DNA from: Falsirhodobacter sp. alg1
Lineage (GTDB): Bacteria > Pseudomonadota > Alphaproteobacteria > Rhodobacterales > Rhodobacteraceae
Length of the DNA: 64,000 nucleotides
Direction of reading: 5' to 3'
Assembly: GCF_000739715.2 (NCBI RefSeq)
Contig: NZ_BBJC02000001.1
Location: forward strand, 635,315 to 699,314
The position numbers and the translations under genes are program-made. The notes beneath the pieces are model-generated. The model searched no databases, was not told the DNA's origin, and worked only from the letters and a program-made list of their open reading frames with translations. This document shows positions 45,722 to 54,835 of the stretch, piece after piece; positions within the stretch are counted from its first letter, which is position 1; the number at the start of each line of letters is the position of its first letter.

Positions 45722-47041
45722 TCAGCGGCGGGCTGCAGGTTGGCCCCAATCCAGAATGGCACGTTCGCCGCCGCCTTTGGCCGGGCGCAGTGTCAACCGC
45801 CCACCCAGCCGCTCCATGGCCGCGTTTGCGATTGAAAGCCCCAGACCGCTTCCGCCCGGTTTCGGGTGTGAACCGCGATAGAAGCGTTCGGTGATCCGCG
45901 CGCGGTCATCAGGGTTGATGCCTGTTCCGGTATCCTCCACCTCGATCCAATGCGGACCGGCGTTTATCGTTACGGTGCCGCCCTTGGGGGAGGCATGGAC
46001 CGCGTTTTCAAGCAGGTTTCGCAGGGCTGCACCCAGAAGCAGACGGTCCTGGCGGATTGCGGGAATATCGCCCACCTCTACCGTCACCTCCATATCCGTG
46101 GCAAGCATCGCCGTTGCGTCCACACAGTCCTGCACGATCGCGGAGAGCGCCGCACAGTCCGTACCCGCTTGGCGGGCATCGACAGCCATCATGTCCAGCA
46201 GTTGGCGCACAAGGCGGTCAGACCTTGCGACGCTTTGCTCTATCTGGGCCAATGCACGGGCCCGCTGCGCATCATTGCCACGAAGGGCGATTTGCGATTG
46301 GGTTTTCAATCCTGCCAGCGGTGTCTTCAATTCATGCGCGGCAAAGGCCGTGAATGTCCTTTCGCGTTCCCGTGCCTCCTCTACCCGGATGAACAGATCG
46401 TTCATCGCACTGCGGATAGGGGACAGCTCGGGGGGAAGGGGGCGGTTCAGCGGGCGCAGATCATCGGCATTCCGCGCCGAAAGATCGCCAGCCAGACGGT
46501 GCAGGGGCCGTAATCCCTGACTGAGCCCCAGCCAGATCAACCCCGCCAGAATAGGCAGGATTGCCAGCGATGGCAGGATCAGCCCGCGCGTCACATCCGA
46601 GATCAGGCCGTTGCGCAGGGCAATGCTGTCTCCGACCATCACACGGACTCCGCGTTCGGCATTCACGATGGAATAGACGCGCCATGCCGTTCCATCGACG
46701 ACATTGGTCCCGAAGCCGTCATCCTGCGCCAGCTGAAGCTGGGGCGCATCGGCCGAACCTGCGATACGCGCGCCATCCAGCCGCCATATCTGGCAGGAAA
46801 GCTGCCGGGAATAGCCGTCGGCAGGGTTAGGTTGCGTAGCCATGGAAACAGCATGTTCCACGTCGATCCGCTGATCGGAAATCAGCGATGATACCATGCG
46901 GGCCGCTTCGGCCAGACGGGCGTCCAGCACATGGTCCATCTTGGCGGTCGTGGAATGGTGTATCCATGCGAACCCCGACACCCAGATCACACAGGTCGCG
47001 GCAAGCAGCAGAAGGAACATGCGCAGGCGTAACGAAATCAT
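45722..47041 (-). CDS. Sensor histidine kinase (QseC-like)
   Basis: A 439-residue membrane kinase. Two transmembrane helices (about 7-27 and 150-172) flank a small periplasmic sensor. A short HAMP-like stretch precedes the H-box FAAHELKTPLAGLK (phosphorylated histidine near residue 235), the N-box LRNLLENAVHAS and the G-boxes VEDTGTGI and GGSGLGLSIANAA. It overlaps the response regulator by four bases, so the pair is one unit. The signal is unknown. Confidence 0.92.
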   Translation of the reverse strand: MISLRLRMFLLLLAATCVIWVSGFAWIHHSTTAKMDHVLDARLAEAARMVSSLISDQRIDVEHAVSMATQPNPADGYSRQLSCQIWRLDGARIAGSADAPQLQLAQDDGFGTNVVDGTAWRVYSIVNAERGVRVMVGDSIALRNGLISDVTRGLILPSLAILPILAGLIWLGLSQGLRPLHRLAGDLSARNADDLRPLNRPLPPELSPIRSAMNDLFIRVEEARERERTFTAFAAHELKTPLAGLKTQSQIALRGNDAQRARALAQIEQSVARSDRLVRQLLDMMAVDARQAGTDCAALSAIVQDCVDATAMLATDMEVTVEVGDIPAIRQDRLLLGAALRNLLENAVHASPKGGTVTINAGPHWIEVEDTGTGINPDDRARITERFYRGSHPKPGGSGLGLSIANAAMERLGGRLTLRPAKGGGERAILDWGQPAARR

Positions 47042-47697
47042 GCGGTAGCCAGCCGATACCCGACGCCACGCACCGTTTCGATAAAATCGGACCCGAGTTT
47101 TACCCGCAGCTTGTGGATATGCACCTCAACGGTGTTGCTTTCGATATCTTCCTGCCAGCCATACAGCCGCTCTTCCAATGCGGATTTGGGCAGGATTACC
47201 CCGGGCCGTTCCATCAGGGCATGAAGCAGCGTGAACTCACGATGTGAAAAGCGCAGGTTCGTGCCCTTGTGGTTGCCCGTCATGCGCGCCGGATCAAGGC
47301 TGAGTCCGTTCCAATCCAGAACCGGCGCTGCCCGGCCTTCGGCACGGCGCAGGATCGCGCGCAGGCGTGCCGAAAGTTCTTCCAGATCGAAAGGCTTTCC
47401 AAGGTAGTCATCCGCGCCCCGATCCAGTCCGGCAATCCGTTCCGTGACCTGATCGCGCGCGGTCAGCACCAGCACGGGCAATGTCATGCCCTGTGCGCGC
47501 CATTCCGCCAGTAGATCAAGGCCCGAGCCGTCCGGCAGCATCACGTCCAGCACAACCCCGTCGAACCCGCCGGCAGCCAGCGCATGGCGGGCATCGGCCA
47601 GCGTTTCCACCGCTTCGGATGTGAATCCGGACAGGCCAAGCCCCACGCTTAGCCCGTCCTGCAGAATGGGGTCATCCTCAACGATCAGCAGCCGCAT
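47038..47697 (-). CDS. OmpR-family response regulator (QseB-like)
   Basis: A 219-residue protein with a receiver domain (MRLLIVEDDPILQDGLSVGL, phospho-acceptor Asp in VVLDVMLPDGSG, Lys in YLGKPF) and a winged-helix DNA-binding domain (NLRFSHREFTLLHALMERPG, VEVHIHKLRVKLG). It is seven bases downstream of an L,D-transpeptidase gene, so cell-wall stress may be the regulated process. Pairs with the kinase encoded next. Confidence 0.94.
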   Translation of the reverse strand: MRLLIVEDDPILQDGLSVGLGLSGFTSEAVETLADARHALAAGGFDGVVLDVMLPDGSGLDLLAEWRAQGMTLPVLVLTARDQVTERIAGLDRGADDYLGKPFDLEELSARLRAILRRAEGRAAPVLDWNGLSLDPARMTGNHKGTNLRFSHREFTLLHALMERPGVILPKSALEERLYGWQEDIESNTVEVHIHKLRVKLGSDFIETVRGVGYRLATA

Positions 47698-47704
47698 GGC
47701 ATCC

Positions 47705-48253
47705 TCAGAACAGCCGGACCTTGGTGCCGACCTGTGCCATGGTAAAAAGCTCTTCTACATGCTCGTTGTAAAGCCCTACGCAGCCCGAGGACGAAGGGCG
47801 GCCGATCTTGCGCGTATCGTGGGTGCCGTGGATGATATAGGCGGGCCATGACAGATACATCGCCCGGGTTCCGAGCGGGCATTCCGGGCCTGGCGGTACA
47901 TAGGCGGGCAGGGACGGATCGCGGCGCAGCATGTCCGCCGTCGGCCGCCAATCCGGATCGACCCGTTTCCGCACGATTTCGGTATAGCCGCGGCGTGTCA
48001 GCTCCTCGGTCAAGGGGATGGAGCTGGGATAAAGGCGGTATGTTCCATCGGGTGCCCAGTAGTGCACCGCGCGGGATGTCAGATCGGCAAGGATTACCCC
48101 CTTGCCGATGGAATCGAAATGGTCGCGCCAATCTTGCATCGCAAAACTGGAGATATTGCTTCGGGTTGACGGCACCTGCGCGCGCAGGGGGGTGGCCAGC
48201 AATGCGGGGGCTGCCAACGCTGTCAACAGAAGGGTGCGGCGTGGAAGGGTCAT
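47705..48253 (-). CDS. Periplasmic L,D-transpeptidase (YkuD)
   Basis: Forms 3-3 peptidoglycan crosslinks or anchors envelope proteins. The 182-residue protein has a signal peptide with an RR pair (MTLPRRTLLLTALAAPALLA), a YkuD domain and the catalytic motif YIIHGTHDTRKIGRPSSSGC followed by VGLYN, with the histidine and cysteine in place. AGAGG precedes the ATG. Likely first gene of an operon with the two-component system. Confidence 0.93.
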   Translation of the reverse strand: MTLPRRTLLLTALAAPALLATPLRAQVPSTRSNISSFAMQDWRDHFDSIGKGVILADLTSRAVHYWAPDGTYRLYPSSIPLTEELTRRGYTEIVRKRVDPDWRPTADMLRRDPSLPAYVPPGPECPLGTRAMYLSWPAYIIHGTHDTRKIGRPSSSGCVGLYNEHVEELFTMAQVGTKVRLF

Positions 48254-48349
48254 GAAGAGGCCTCTTTGTCAATTTTACCCCGATTCCCCCATGAACCTTA
48301 AGCCAGCCTGAAGGAAGCCTGGACCCCGTCAGCAAGACATATGAAAAGA

Positions 48350-48373
48350 TCCGGCGCATGGATATGCGCCGGA
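48350..48373. terminator. Terminator after dctP
   Basis: TCCGGCGCAT (48350-48359) and ATGCGCCGGA (48364-48373) form a perfect 10-bp stem with a four-base loop. Read on the minus strand it is followed by TCTTTTC, so it ends the dctP transcript. Confidence 0.85.
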
Positions 48374-48401
48374 CCGGGTCCTCGACGATAATCGGGGCGG
48401 T

Positions 48402-49409
48402 TCAGTTGCCGCGCAGGTCGGCCAGTGTGTTCTGCACCTGATCGACCACATCGGCACCGATTTCGGCCTTGTGCTTTTCGTAGACCACCTGCGATTTTTC
48501 CAGCATCTCGGCCTGGGCTTCGGGCGTGATGGTATTGAACTGCAGGCCGGCCTCTTCCATTTTTTCCAGCGACTGCCTGTTCAGATCCTGGATCGTTGTC
48601 CGTTCCAGATCGCGCCCGACATTTGCGCAGTCCCGCAGGGCCTGCTGCTCCTCATCCGAATAGCTGTTGAAGATGGCCTTGGAGTATAGGAACAAAAAGG
48701 GCGTATAGGCATGGTTCGTCTCGCTGAGGTAGGATTGCACCTCGTAGAACTTGGACGTGTCGATGGTGACATAGGGGTTTTCCTGCGCATCGATCGCCTT
48801 CGTCTCCAACGCCGAGAACACCTCGCCGAAGGACATGGGCGTCGCATTCGCGCCAAAGTTCTTGAAGGTATCAAGGAAGATGTTGTTCTGCATGACGCGG
48901 ATCTTCATCCCCTCGAAATCCTCCCACGTCTTGATCGGACGTTCGGAGTTCGACATGTTGCGGAACCCGTTTTCCCAGTATCCGAGGTTCACGAGGCCGA
49001 TCGCATCCAGCTTCTCGCTCAGCATGTCGCCGAAGGGGCCGTCCATCACTGCATAGGCTTCTTCGGGGGTGCGGAACAGGAATGGCAGATCGAACACGCC
49101 AAGTGCCGGCAGCATTCCGACGAGGGGTGAGGATGATGTGATCACCGCCTCCTGCAATCCGCTGCGCACCGCCTGCGTTGCCTGCAGATCGCCGCCAAGC
49201 GCGCCGCCGAAGAATCCCTGCATGGTCATCTTGCCGCCGGTCTTTTCATCCAGGCACACCTGCATGGCCTCCATCCCGACGCTTACGGGGTGATCCGCCG
49301 TCACGCCGTTCGAGACACGGAATGTGCGGTTCTGGAAGTCAGCGAAGGCCGGGGCCGCCGCGGTCATGATGGCCGTAAAGCAGAGGGCCGCCTTGAGTTT
49401 CGTTTTCAT
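48402..49409 (-). CDS. dctP: TRAP transporter solute-binding protein
   Basis: Periplasmic receptor of a sodium- or proton-driven organic-acid importer. The 335-residue protein has a signal peptide (to AFA, about residue 23), then the DctP fold: FRVSNGVTADHPVSVGMEAM, KIRVMQNNIFLDTFKNFGAN and EVFSALETKAIDAQENP. The conserved arginine in KIRVM normally clamps the carboxylate of the ligand. AGGAG precedes the start. Last gene of the xylX-dctQMP transcript, so an acid sugar is the likely cargo. Confidence 0.93.
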   Translation of the reverse strand: MKTKLKAALCFTAIMTAAAPAFADFQNRTFRVSNGVTADHPVSVGMEAMQVCLDEKTGGKMTMQGFFGGALGGDLQATQAVRSGLQEAVITSSSPLVGMLPALGVFDLPFLFRTPEEAYAVMDGPFGDMLSEKLDAIGLVNLGYWENGFRNMSNSERPIKTWEDFEGMKIRVMQNNIFLDTFKNFGANATPMSFGEVFSALETKAIDAQENPYVTIDTSKFYEVQSYLSETNHAYTPFLFLYSKAIFNSYSDEEQQALRDCANVGRDLERTTIQDLNRQSLEKMEEAGLQFNTITPEAQAEMLEKSQVVYEKHKAEIGADVVDQVQNTLADLRGN

Positions 49410-49433
49410 AATAGTCTCCTCCCTATTTTGAAA

Positions 49434-50711
49434 TCAGTAGAACCAGTTGGCGGGGACAGTCACGATGGACGGGAACATGATCAGCAGCAGCAGGATCGCG
49501 ACCTGTGCCAGCAGAAACGGCCAGACGCCGCCGATCACCTTGCCCAATGGAACGCGTCCCACGCCGCTGACCACGTTCAGCACGACGCCGACCGGTGGTG
49601 TCAGCAGGCCGATGCAGCAGTTCATGATGAACATCACGCCGAAATAGACGGGGTCTATCCCTGCCTGCTTGATGATGGGCATCAGGACAGGGGTCAGGAT
49701 CAGGATGGTCGGTGTCAGATCCAGGGCCGTGCCGACGACAAGGATCAGAACCATGATCACCAGCATCAACAGACGGGGGCTGTCGATCAGGGGTGCGATG
49801 TATCCCGTAATCTCGGCGGGAATGTTCGCAGCGGTAATGAGCCATGCGGAAACAAGCGCCGCGCAGACCAGAAACATGATGGTGGCCGTGGTACGCCCGG
49901 CCGCGATCAGCACGCGCGGCAGATCCCGGATCTTCAGTTCGCGGTACACGACCATTCCGACAAACAGCGCGTAGAACGCCGCAATGACCGCAGCCTCGGT
50001 CGGGGTGACGACACCCAGCTTGATGCCACCCAGAATGATGACCGGCATTCCCAGGGCCCATACCGCCCGACCGGATGCCTTGCCGCATTCCGCCCAGCTT
50101 GAACGGGGCAGGGTATCGACCTTGTCGTTCCGCGCCACGATCAGCCAGGTGATGACCAATGCGATCGCCATCATCACACCCGGTACGATCCCGGCCATGA
50201 ACAGCGCTGAGATGGACACATTTGCCGCCACCCCGAAGATGATGAATGCCATGGACGGCGGAATAACGGGGGCAATCACGCCGCCCGCCGCGATCAGACC
50301 GGCCGATCGTGGCAGGTTATAACCGGCCTTTGCCATCATCGGGATCAGGATGGCGGCCAGTGCCGCCGTATCCGCTGCCGCCGACCCGGAGATCGAGGCC
50401 ATGATGATGGCCGCTATGATCGCCACCAGCCCCAGCCCGCCGCGGATGTGGCCCACACAGGTGATTGCGAATTCGATGATGCGCTTGGACAGGCCGCCTG
50501 CATTCATCAGCTCTCCGGCCAGAATGAAGAACGGAATGGCCAGCAGGGTGAATGTATCTGCGCCGACCAGCATGTTCTGTGCGATGATCTGCGTATTGAA
50601 CATGCCCATATAGGACATGAGCGTCACACCGCAGAAGATGAGCGCGAAGGCGACAGGTACCCCGATCGACATGGAGCCGAGCAGCGAGACGATGAAGACC
50701 AGAAGGGTCAT
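49434..50711 (-). CDS. dctM: TRAP transporter large permease
   Basis: A 425-residue protein with about twelve transmembrane helices, beginning MTLLVFIVSLLGSMSIGVPV. GELMNAGGLSKRIIEFA and PPVGVVLNVVSGV are DctM features. It forms the transport channel with DctQ, whose stop it overlaps by four bases. It is followed after 24 bases by dctP. Confidence 0.94.
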   Translation of the reverse strand: MTLLVFIVSLLGSMSIGVPVAFALIFCGVTLMSYMGMFNTQIIAQNMLVGADTFTLLAIPFFILAGELMNAGGLSKRIIEFAITCVGHIRGGLGLVAIIAAIIMASISGSAAADTAALAAILIPMMAKAGYNLPRSAGLIAAGGVIAPVIPPSMAFIIFGVAANVSISALFMAGIVPGVMMAIALVITWLIVARNDKVDTLPRSSWAECGKASGRAVWALGMPVIILGGIKLGVVTPTEAAVIAAFYALFVGMVVYRELKIRDLPRVLIAAGRTTATIMFLVCAALVSAWLITAANIPAEITGYIAPLIDSPRLLMLVIMVLILVVGTALDLTPTILILTPVLMPIIKQAGIDPVYFGVMFIMNCCIGLLTPPVGVVLNVVSGVGRVPLGKVIGGVWPFLLAQVAILLLLIMFPSIVTVPANWFY

Positions 50712-51247
50712 GATATCGGCCCCCCTGTATGTTCATCGGCCAGCGTCATCTCGCCACCGAACCGGCGGATCTCCTCGTCGGTGATACGGCCCGTGAACAG
50801 TCGGATCAGACGTTCCGCAGTGATGATCGCGATGCCTACGCCTGTGAAGATCCCAATGCCGTAGACCCAGGCCATCGAAATGCCCGACACCGCCGCATTC
50901 ATGCTGGCGTTGATCGGCAGCTGTTTCCATGTGCCGACGGTCAGTACGATGGCCCCGCCCAGGATAACCGCATCGGACGCCCCCATCAGGATCATCCGTC
51001 CGCGCCGGCCAAAGCGGGCGACCAGCGTTTCCATTCCCATGTGCAGGTGATGGTGATGCGCCACTACCGCGCCGATGAATGTCAGCCAGACAAAGGCAAA
51101 GCGGGAAAGCTCGTCGGAAATGGCGATACCCGAATTCATGGTATAGCGCATGATGACATTCACAAAGACCATGATGGCCATGGTGCTGATCAGCACTGCC
51201 AGCATGATGTCGAGAATATCGAAGAAGATCCGCACAAATCGTGCCAT
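50708..51247 (-). CDS. dctQ: TRAP transporter small permease
   Basis: A 179-residue protein with four transmembrane helices (about 5-28, 40-62, 80-102, 125-150), typical of DctQ. The start at 51247 (MARFVRIFFDILDIMLAVLI) was chosen over an earlier frame start at 51271 that overlaps the upstream gene. It lies one base after the xylX-like stop. Confidence 0.92.
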   Translation of the reverse strand: MARFVRIFFDILDIMLAVLISTMAIMVFVNVIMRYTMNSGIAISDELSRFAFVWLTFIGAVVAHHHHLHMGMETLVARFGRRGRMILMGASDAVILGGAIVLTVGTWKQLPINASMNAAVSGISMAWVYGIGIFTGVGIAIITAERLIRLFTGRITDEEIRRFGGEMTLADEHTGGPIS

Positions 51248-51248
51248 G

Positions 51249-52415
51249 TCAGATCCTTTCGCCCAGACCACGTCCGATCAGGTTCTGGAAAAGGGCGCGT
51301 GTGCCGAACTGCCATTCGGGACATTTATCCGTCCGGTCGACCCAGTTGATCAGGGTACCGAGGCGGGGTGAGGCAATCTCGACGCGGTCCCCGATATCAT
51401 GGGTAAACCCCTGTCCGGCACCGTGGCGATCCTTGACCGGGGCGAACATCGTTCCCAGAAACAGCACCACGCCGTCCGGATACTGATGGGACCGGTTCAG
51501 CATCTGGCCCACCAGATCGACGGGTGCGCGGCTGATCGCTTCCATCGCGCTTTCACCCGTCATGACGAAACCGTCCTCGCCCTCTACCCGCAGGGTGACG
51601 ATCGCGCGGTCCAGATCGGCCTGGGTAAAGGCGTTATCGAACAGGCGGATGAATGGCCCGATGGCACAAGAGGCGTTGTTGTCCTTGGCCTTGCCCAGCA
51701 GCAGGGCCGAACGCCCCTCCACATCGCGCAGGTTCACGTCATTGCCCAAGGTGGCGCCCAATACGGTACCATCGGACCTGATGACCAGCACCACCTCCGG
51801 TTCGGGGTTGTTCCAGTCGGAAATGGGGTGGATGCCTACGGTATCACCGCAGCCCATGGAGGACATCGGCTGTGCCTTGGTGAATACCTCGGCGTCAGGA
51901 CCGATGCCCACCTCAAGGTATTGCGACCACATGCCCATTTCCTGAAGCAGTTTCTTGATCCGTTTGGCCTGATCGGAGCCGGCCTGCACATCGCGCAGGT
52001 TCTCTCCGACGATCGGGGTCAGGCGGGCGCGGATCTCTTGGGCACGGGTGCTGTCACCGCGCGCCTGCTCCTCGATCACCCGCTCCAGCATGCTCTCGGC
52101 AAAGGTCACACCTGCGGCCTTGATGGATTGCAGATCGACGGGGGCCAGCAGATGTCCTGCCGTCTTGTCCAGAAACGCATCCAGCGGTCCCAGATCGACC
52201 GTATCCGCCGCCTGCAGGGCATCGGCCAGATCGGGCCGCTCCAGCAGGCCCGACATCGTGGCCGAGACATTGCTCAGATCAAGAACACGGCCAGCGCGGA
52301 TCAGAACGGGGCAGGGCCCACCCGCCGCGTTCGACCAGACACGACCCAATAGCGTCGCACGATCCGCATCCTGCGGCAAAAGCGCGGATGCGGTCAAAGG
52401 TTGCTGTACTGCCAC
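51249..52415 (-). CDS. XylX-like 2-keto-3-deoxy-acid dehydratase (FAH superfamily)
   Basis: A 388-residue fumarylacetoacetate hydrolase-fold protein. Segments LLAPVDLQSIKAAGVTFAES, WSQYLEVGIGPDAEVFTKAQ, WNNPEPEVVLVI and GNDVNLRDVEGRSALLLGKA, as I recall the sequence, closely follow XylX of Caulobacter, which dehydrates 2-keto-3-deoxy-D-xylonate to alpha-ketoglutarate semialdehyde. The metal glutamates sit in NPEPEV. A GTG at 52415 with AGGGAGGAG just upstream is the start. First gene of the transport operon, behind a GntR-type operator. Confidence 0.85.
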   Translation of the reverse strand: MAVQQPLTASALLPQDADRATLLGRVWSNAAGGPCPVLIRAGRVLDLSNVSATMSGLLERPDLADALQAADTVDLGPLDAFLDKTAGHLLAPVDLQSIKAAGVTFAESMLERVIEEQARGDSTRAQEIRARLTPIVGENLRDVQAGSDQAKRIKKLLQEMGMWSQYLEVGIGPDAEVFTKAQPMSSMGCGDTVGIHPISDWNNPEPEVVLVIRSDGTVLGATLGNDVNLRDVEGRSALLLGKAKDNNASCAIGPFIRLFDNAFTQADLDRAIVTLRVEGEDGFVMTGESAMEAISRAPVDLVGQMLNRSHQYPDGVVLFLGTMFAPVKDRHGAGQGFTHDIGDRVEIASPRLGTLINWVDRTDKCPEWQFGTRALFQNLIGRGLGERI

Positions 52416-52465
52416 CTTGCTCCTCCCTAATGTAACGACGCCCTCCAGCGTCGCGTTGCCCGTAG

Positions 52466-52483
52466 ATGTCAGACAACAATATA
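52466..52483. promoter_or_regulatory. GntR operator A with minus-strand -10 element
   Basis: ATGTCAGACAAC at 52466-52477 contains the palindrome TGTC-A-GACA. On the minus strand TATATT (52478-52483) directly precedes it and may be the -10 box of the xylX-dctQMP transcript. The ten bases GTCAGACAAC recur at operator B. Confidence 0.65.
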
Positions 52484-52546
52484 ACATGATGGTAAGCCGA
52501 GGATGGAGAGGCTGTCCACCAGAATATTCAGGAATCCGCCATTGCC

Positions 52547-53263
52547 TCAGGGATAGAACTCGAAATCCAGCGCCACCCGTTTGGCCGAACCGGCCATATG
52601 TACGCGCATCGCCTCGCGTGCCTGGGCCGCATCGCCCGCTGCAATGGCGTCCCGCAAGGCCGTATGCTCGGTTGCGACAACCTCGATCAGCTCTGTCAAC
52701 TTGATCCGTTTGCGAGAGGTCACGATCGTGTGCATGACCCTGTCCGAGATCGCGCCAAGGAATTGCACAAAATAATCGTTGCCTGTGGCCACCGCGATTG
52801 TGCGGTGGAAATCCAGATCGGCAAGCATTCCATCGGGGGCTTCCTTGCCAGCCGCAGCCATGCGGGCCAGCGCATCGTCAAGCTGCCGGATGTGTTCGGG
52901 CGTGCGATTCTGTGCCGCCAGCCCTGCCGCCTCGATCTCCAGCGGCAGGCGAAGCTGGAACAGGTGGCGAAATGCCTCCTTGTCCATGTCGGTGCTGTCA
53001 TCCAGCCGGATGTGGCGGGCCGAACGCTCGATCACAAAGGCCCCAACACCTTGGCGCGTCTCGATCATGCCTTCGTTGCGCAGTTGCGCGATCGCCTCAC
53101 GGATGACGGTACGGCTGACGCCAAAATTCTTCGACAGTTCATGTTCGGTGGGCAGCTTGTCACCCGCCTTCAGCAAACCCTTCTGGATCTGCTGGGTGAA
53201 CTGGGCCGCAATCCGTGTCGGCAGATGTTCGGTGCGGGCAATCTGTGTATAGTCGACGTTCAT
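52547..53263 (-). CDS. GntR-family regulator, FadR subfamily
   Basis: A 238-residue protein with a winged helix (about 12-75: LLKAGDKLPTEHELSKNFGV, SRTVIREAIAQLRNEGMIET) and an all-helical FCD effector domain with the metal-binding pattern (LDFHRTIAVATGND and a histidine in TEHTALRDAI). FCD domains bind organic acids. A GAGGAG site precedes the ATG. It lies 31 bases after the FAD oxidase stop and is probably cotranscribed with it. Likely represses the whole acid-sugar locus. Confidence 0.9.
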   Translation of the reverse strand: MNVDYTQIARTEHLPTRIAAQFTQQIQKGLLKAGDKLPTEHELSKNFGVSRTVIREAIAQLRNEGMIETRQGVGAFVIERSARHIRLDDSTDMDKEAFRHLFQLRLPLEIEAAGLAAQNRTPEHIRQLDDALARMAAAGKEAPDGMLADLDFHRTIAVATGNDYFVQFLGAISDRVMHTIVTSRKRIKLTELIEVVATEHTALRDAIAAGDAAQAREAMRVHMAGSAKRVALDFEFYP

Positions 53264-53294
53264 CGGGATGCTCCTCGGGCATACGCAAGACGGG

Positions 53295-54734
53295 TCAGGG
53301 CAGGTCGATCTGGCATCCCGGATTCATGATCAGGTGGGGATCCACAGCGCGTTTGATGGATGTCAGAAGGGCACGATGAACGTCGGGCAGGCGTGCTTCG
53401 AAATCCTCCTTCTTCAATCGGCCAATTCCATGTTCGGCACTGATGGAGCCGTCATAGCGGTCCAAGACCGCATTCATGATCTTCTTGGCCATGCTGATCT
53501 GCGGATCGATCTGGTCTTCGCCCAGGCTGTAGTCGGGCATTACGTTCAGATGGACGTTGCCGTCGCCAATATGGCCATAGGACACGCAGACACAGCCGGG
53601 CATTTCAGCAGTCAGGGCGGCTTCGGCCTCGGTTACGAATTCTGCCAGACGGGACAGCGGCACGGATATGTCGCTACGCATGTGCCGGCCGCGCTCGGCC
53701 TGGCCCAGGTTCATCCCTTCGCGGATATCCCAAAGGTTCTTTGCCTGCGCATGGGATTGCGCCACCACGCCATCAAGGGCCAGCCCGCTTTCAAACGCCG
53801 TTTCCAGAAAACGCTCCATCAGCGCGTCAATATCGACCAGCCCGGAGCCTGAAATCTCGATCAACGCATAGGCCGGGTATCCGGTCAGCGGAATCTGCAG
53901 ATCGGGCATCGCCTCCTTGGCCAGGACCATGGCCAGCGGAGGCATGAATTCGAACGCGGACATCAGATCACAGCATTCGCGCCGCGCGCGGCGATAAAGA
54001 TCGATCGCGTCGGCCAGTTTCGGCAATGCGATCAGCGCCGTTGCCACCTGATCGGGGGCAGGCAGAAGTTTGACCGATACGGCGGTGATGATTCCCAATG
54101 TCCCCTCTGCACCGATGAACATCTGCTTCAGATCGATTCCCCGGTTGTCCTTGCGCAGAAGCGACAGCCCCTCAAAAAGGCTGCCATCGGGCAGGACCAC
54201 CTCCAGACCCAGAACCAGATCGCGTGTCATGCCGTACCGCAGGACATTCACGCCGCCTGCGTTCGTCGCCACATTGCCCCCGATTCGACAGCTGCCCTGC
54301 GCGCCAAGGGTGAGCGGAAAGAACAGTCCGGCCTTGGCAACCGTTTCCTTGAACTGCTCCAGCACGACGCCCGCCTCGACCACGGCCGAAAAGTTGTCGA
54401 CATCCAGCGTGCGGACCTGCGTCATCCTCTCCAGCGTGATGACCACCTGCGCACCCGATGATTCCGGAACAGCCCCGAGGACAAGACCCGTATTGCCACC
54501 CTGTGGCACCACGCCCAGCCGCAGTGCGGCGGCGGCCTTCACGCAGGCCTGCACCTCGGGTGTCGATCGCGGACGAAGCACTGCAATTGCACCGGTCTGC
54601 ACATCGCCATGCCAGTCGCGGCAATAGGGCAATGTCGCCTCTCCCGTCAGCACGAGATCCGGGCCCAGCATCTCGACCAGTTGCGCTGCTGGAGACATGT
54701 CACCGGTTTGCGCCGTCTTGTCCATTTCAATCAT
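53295..54734 (-). CDS. FAD-linked 2-hydroxyacid oxidase/dehydrogenase (GlcD/D2HGDH type)
   Basis: A 479-residue protein with an FAD-binding domain of the p-cresol methylhydroxylase fold (VVPQGGNTGLVLGAVPESSG, LTLGAQGSCRIGGNVATNAG, EGTLGIITAVSVKLLP) and the C-terminal cap (SYGHIGDGNVHLNVMPDYS, SAEHGIGRLK, IKRAVDPHLIMNPG) with the metal-binding histidines. Such enzymes oxidise D-2-hydroxy acids to keto acids, so it may start sugar-acid breakdown. A second ATG at 54725 is possible. Confidence 0.88.
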   Translation of the reverse strand: MIEMDKTAQTGDMSPAAQLVEMLGPDLVLTGEATLPYCRDWHGDVQTGAIAVLRPRSTPEVQACVKAAAALRLGVVPQGGNTGLVLGAVPESSGAQVVITLERMTQVRTLDVDNFSAVVEAGVVLEQFKETVAKAGLFFPLTLGAQGSCRIGGNVATNAGGVNVLRYGMTRDLVLGLEVVLPDGSLFEGLSLLRKDNRGIDLKQMFIGAEGTLGIITAVSVKLLPAPDQVATALIALPKLADAIDLYRRARRECCDLMSAFEFMPPLAMVLAKEAMPDLQIPLTGYPAYALIEISGSGLVDIDALMERFLETAFESGLALDGVVAQSHAQAKNLWDIREGMNLGQAERGRHMRSDISVPLSRLAEFVTEAEAALTAEMPGCVCVSYGHIGDGNVHLNVMPDYSLGEDQIDPQISMAKKIMNAVLDRYDGSISAEHGIGRLKKEDFEARLPDVHRALLTSIKRAVDPHLIMNPGCQIDLP

Positions 54735-54758
54735 CAGAAGGTTTTCCGTAACTTGGGG

Positions 54759-54786
54759 TTTACAGGTCGTCAGACAACCATACTAT
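54759..54786. promoter_or_regulatory. Divergent promoter region with GntR operator B
   Basis: CGTCAGACAACC (54768-54779) lies between TTTACA (54759-54764) and TACTAT (54781-54786), a 16-base-spaced promoter reading towards the DenD-like gene. Occupancy would block it. The complement reads TTGTCTGACGA, fitting the FadR-subfamily pattern TNGTNNNACNA. Confidence 0.65.
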
Positions 54787-54835
54787 ACCACCTCAGGGAG
54801 AATACGAAACGTGATCTTTGGGGGAGGAGTACCAA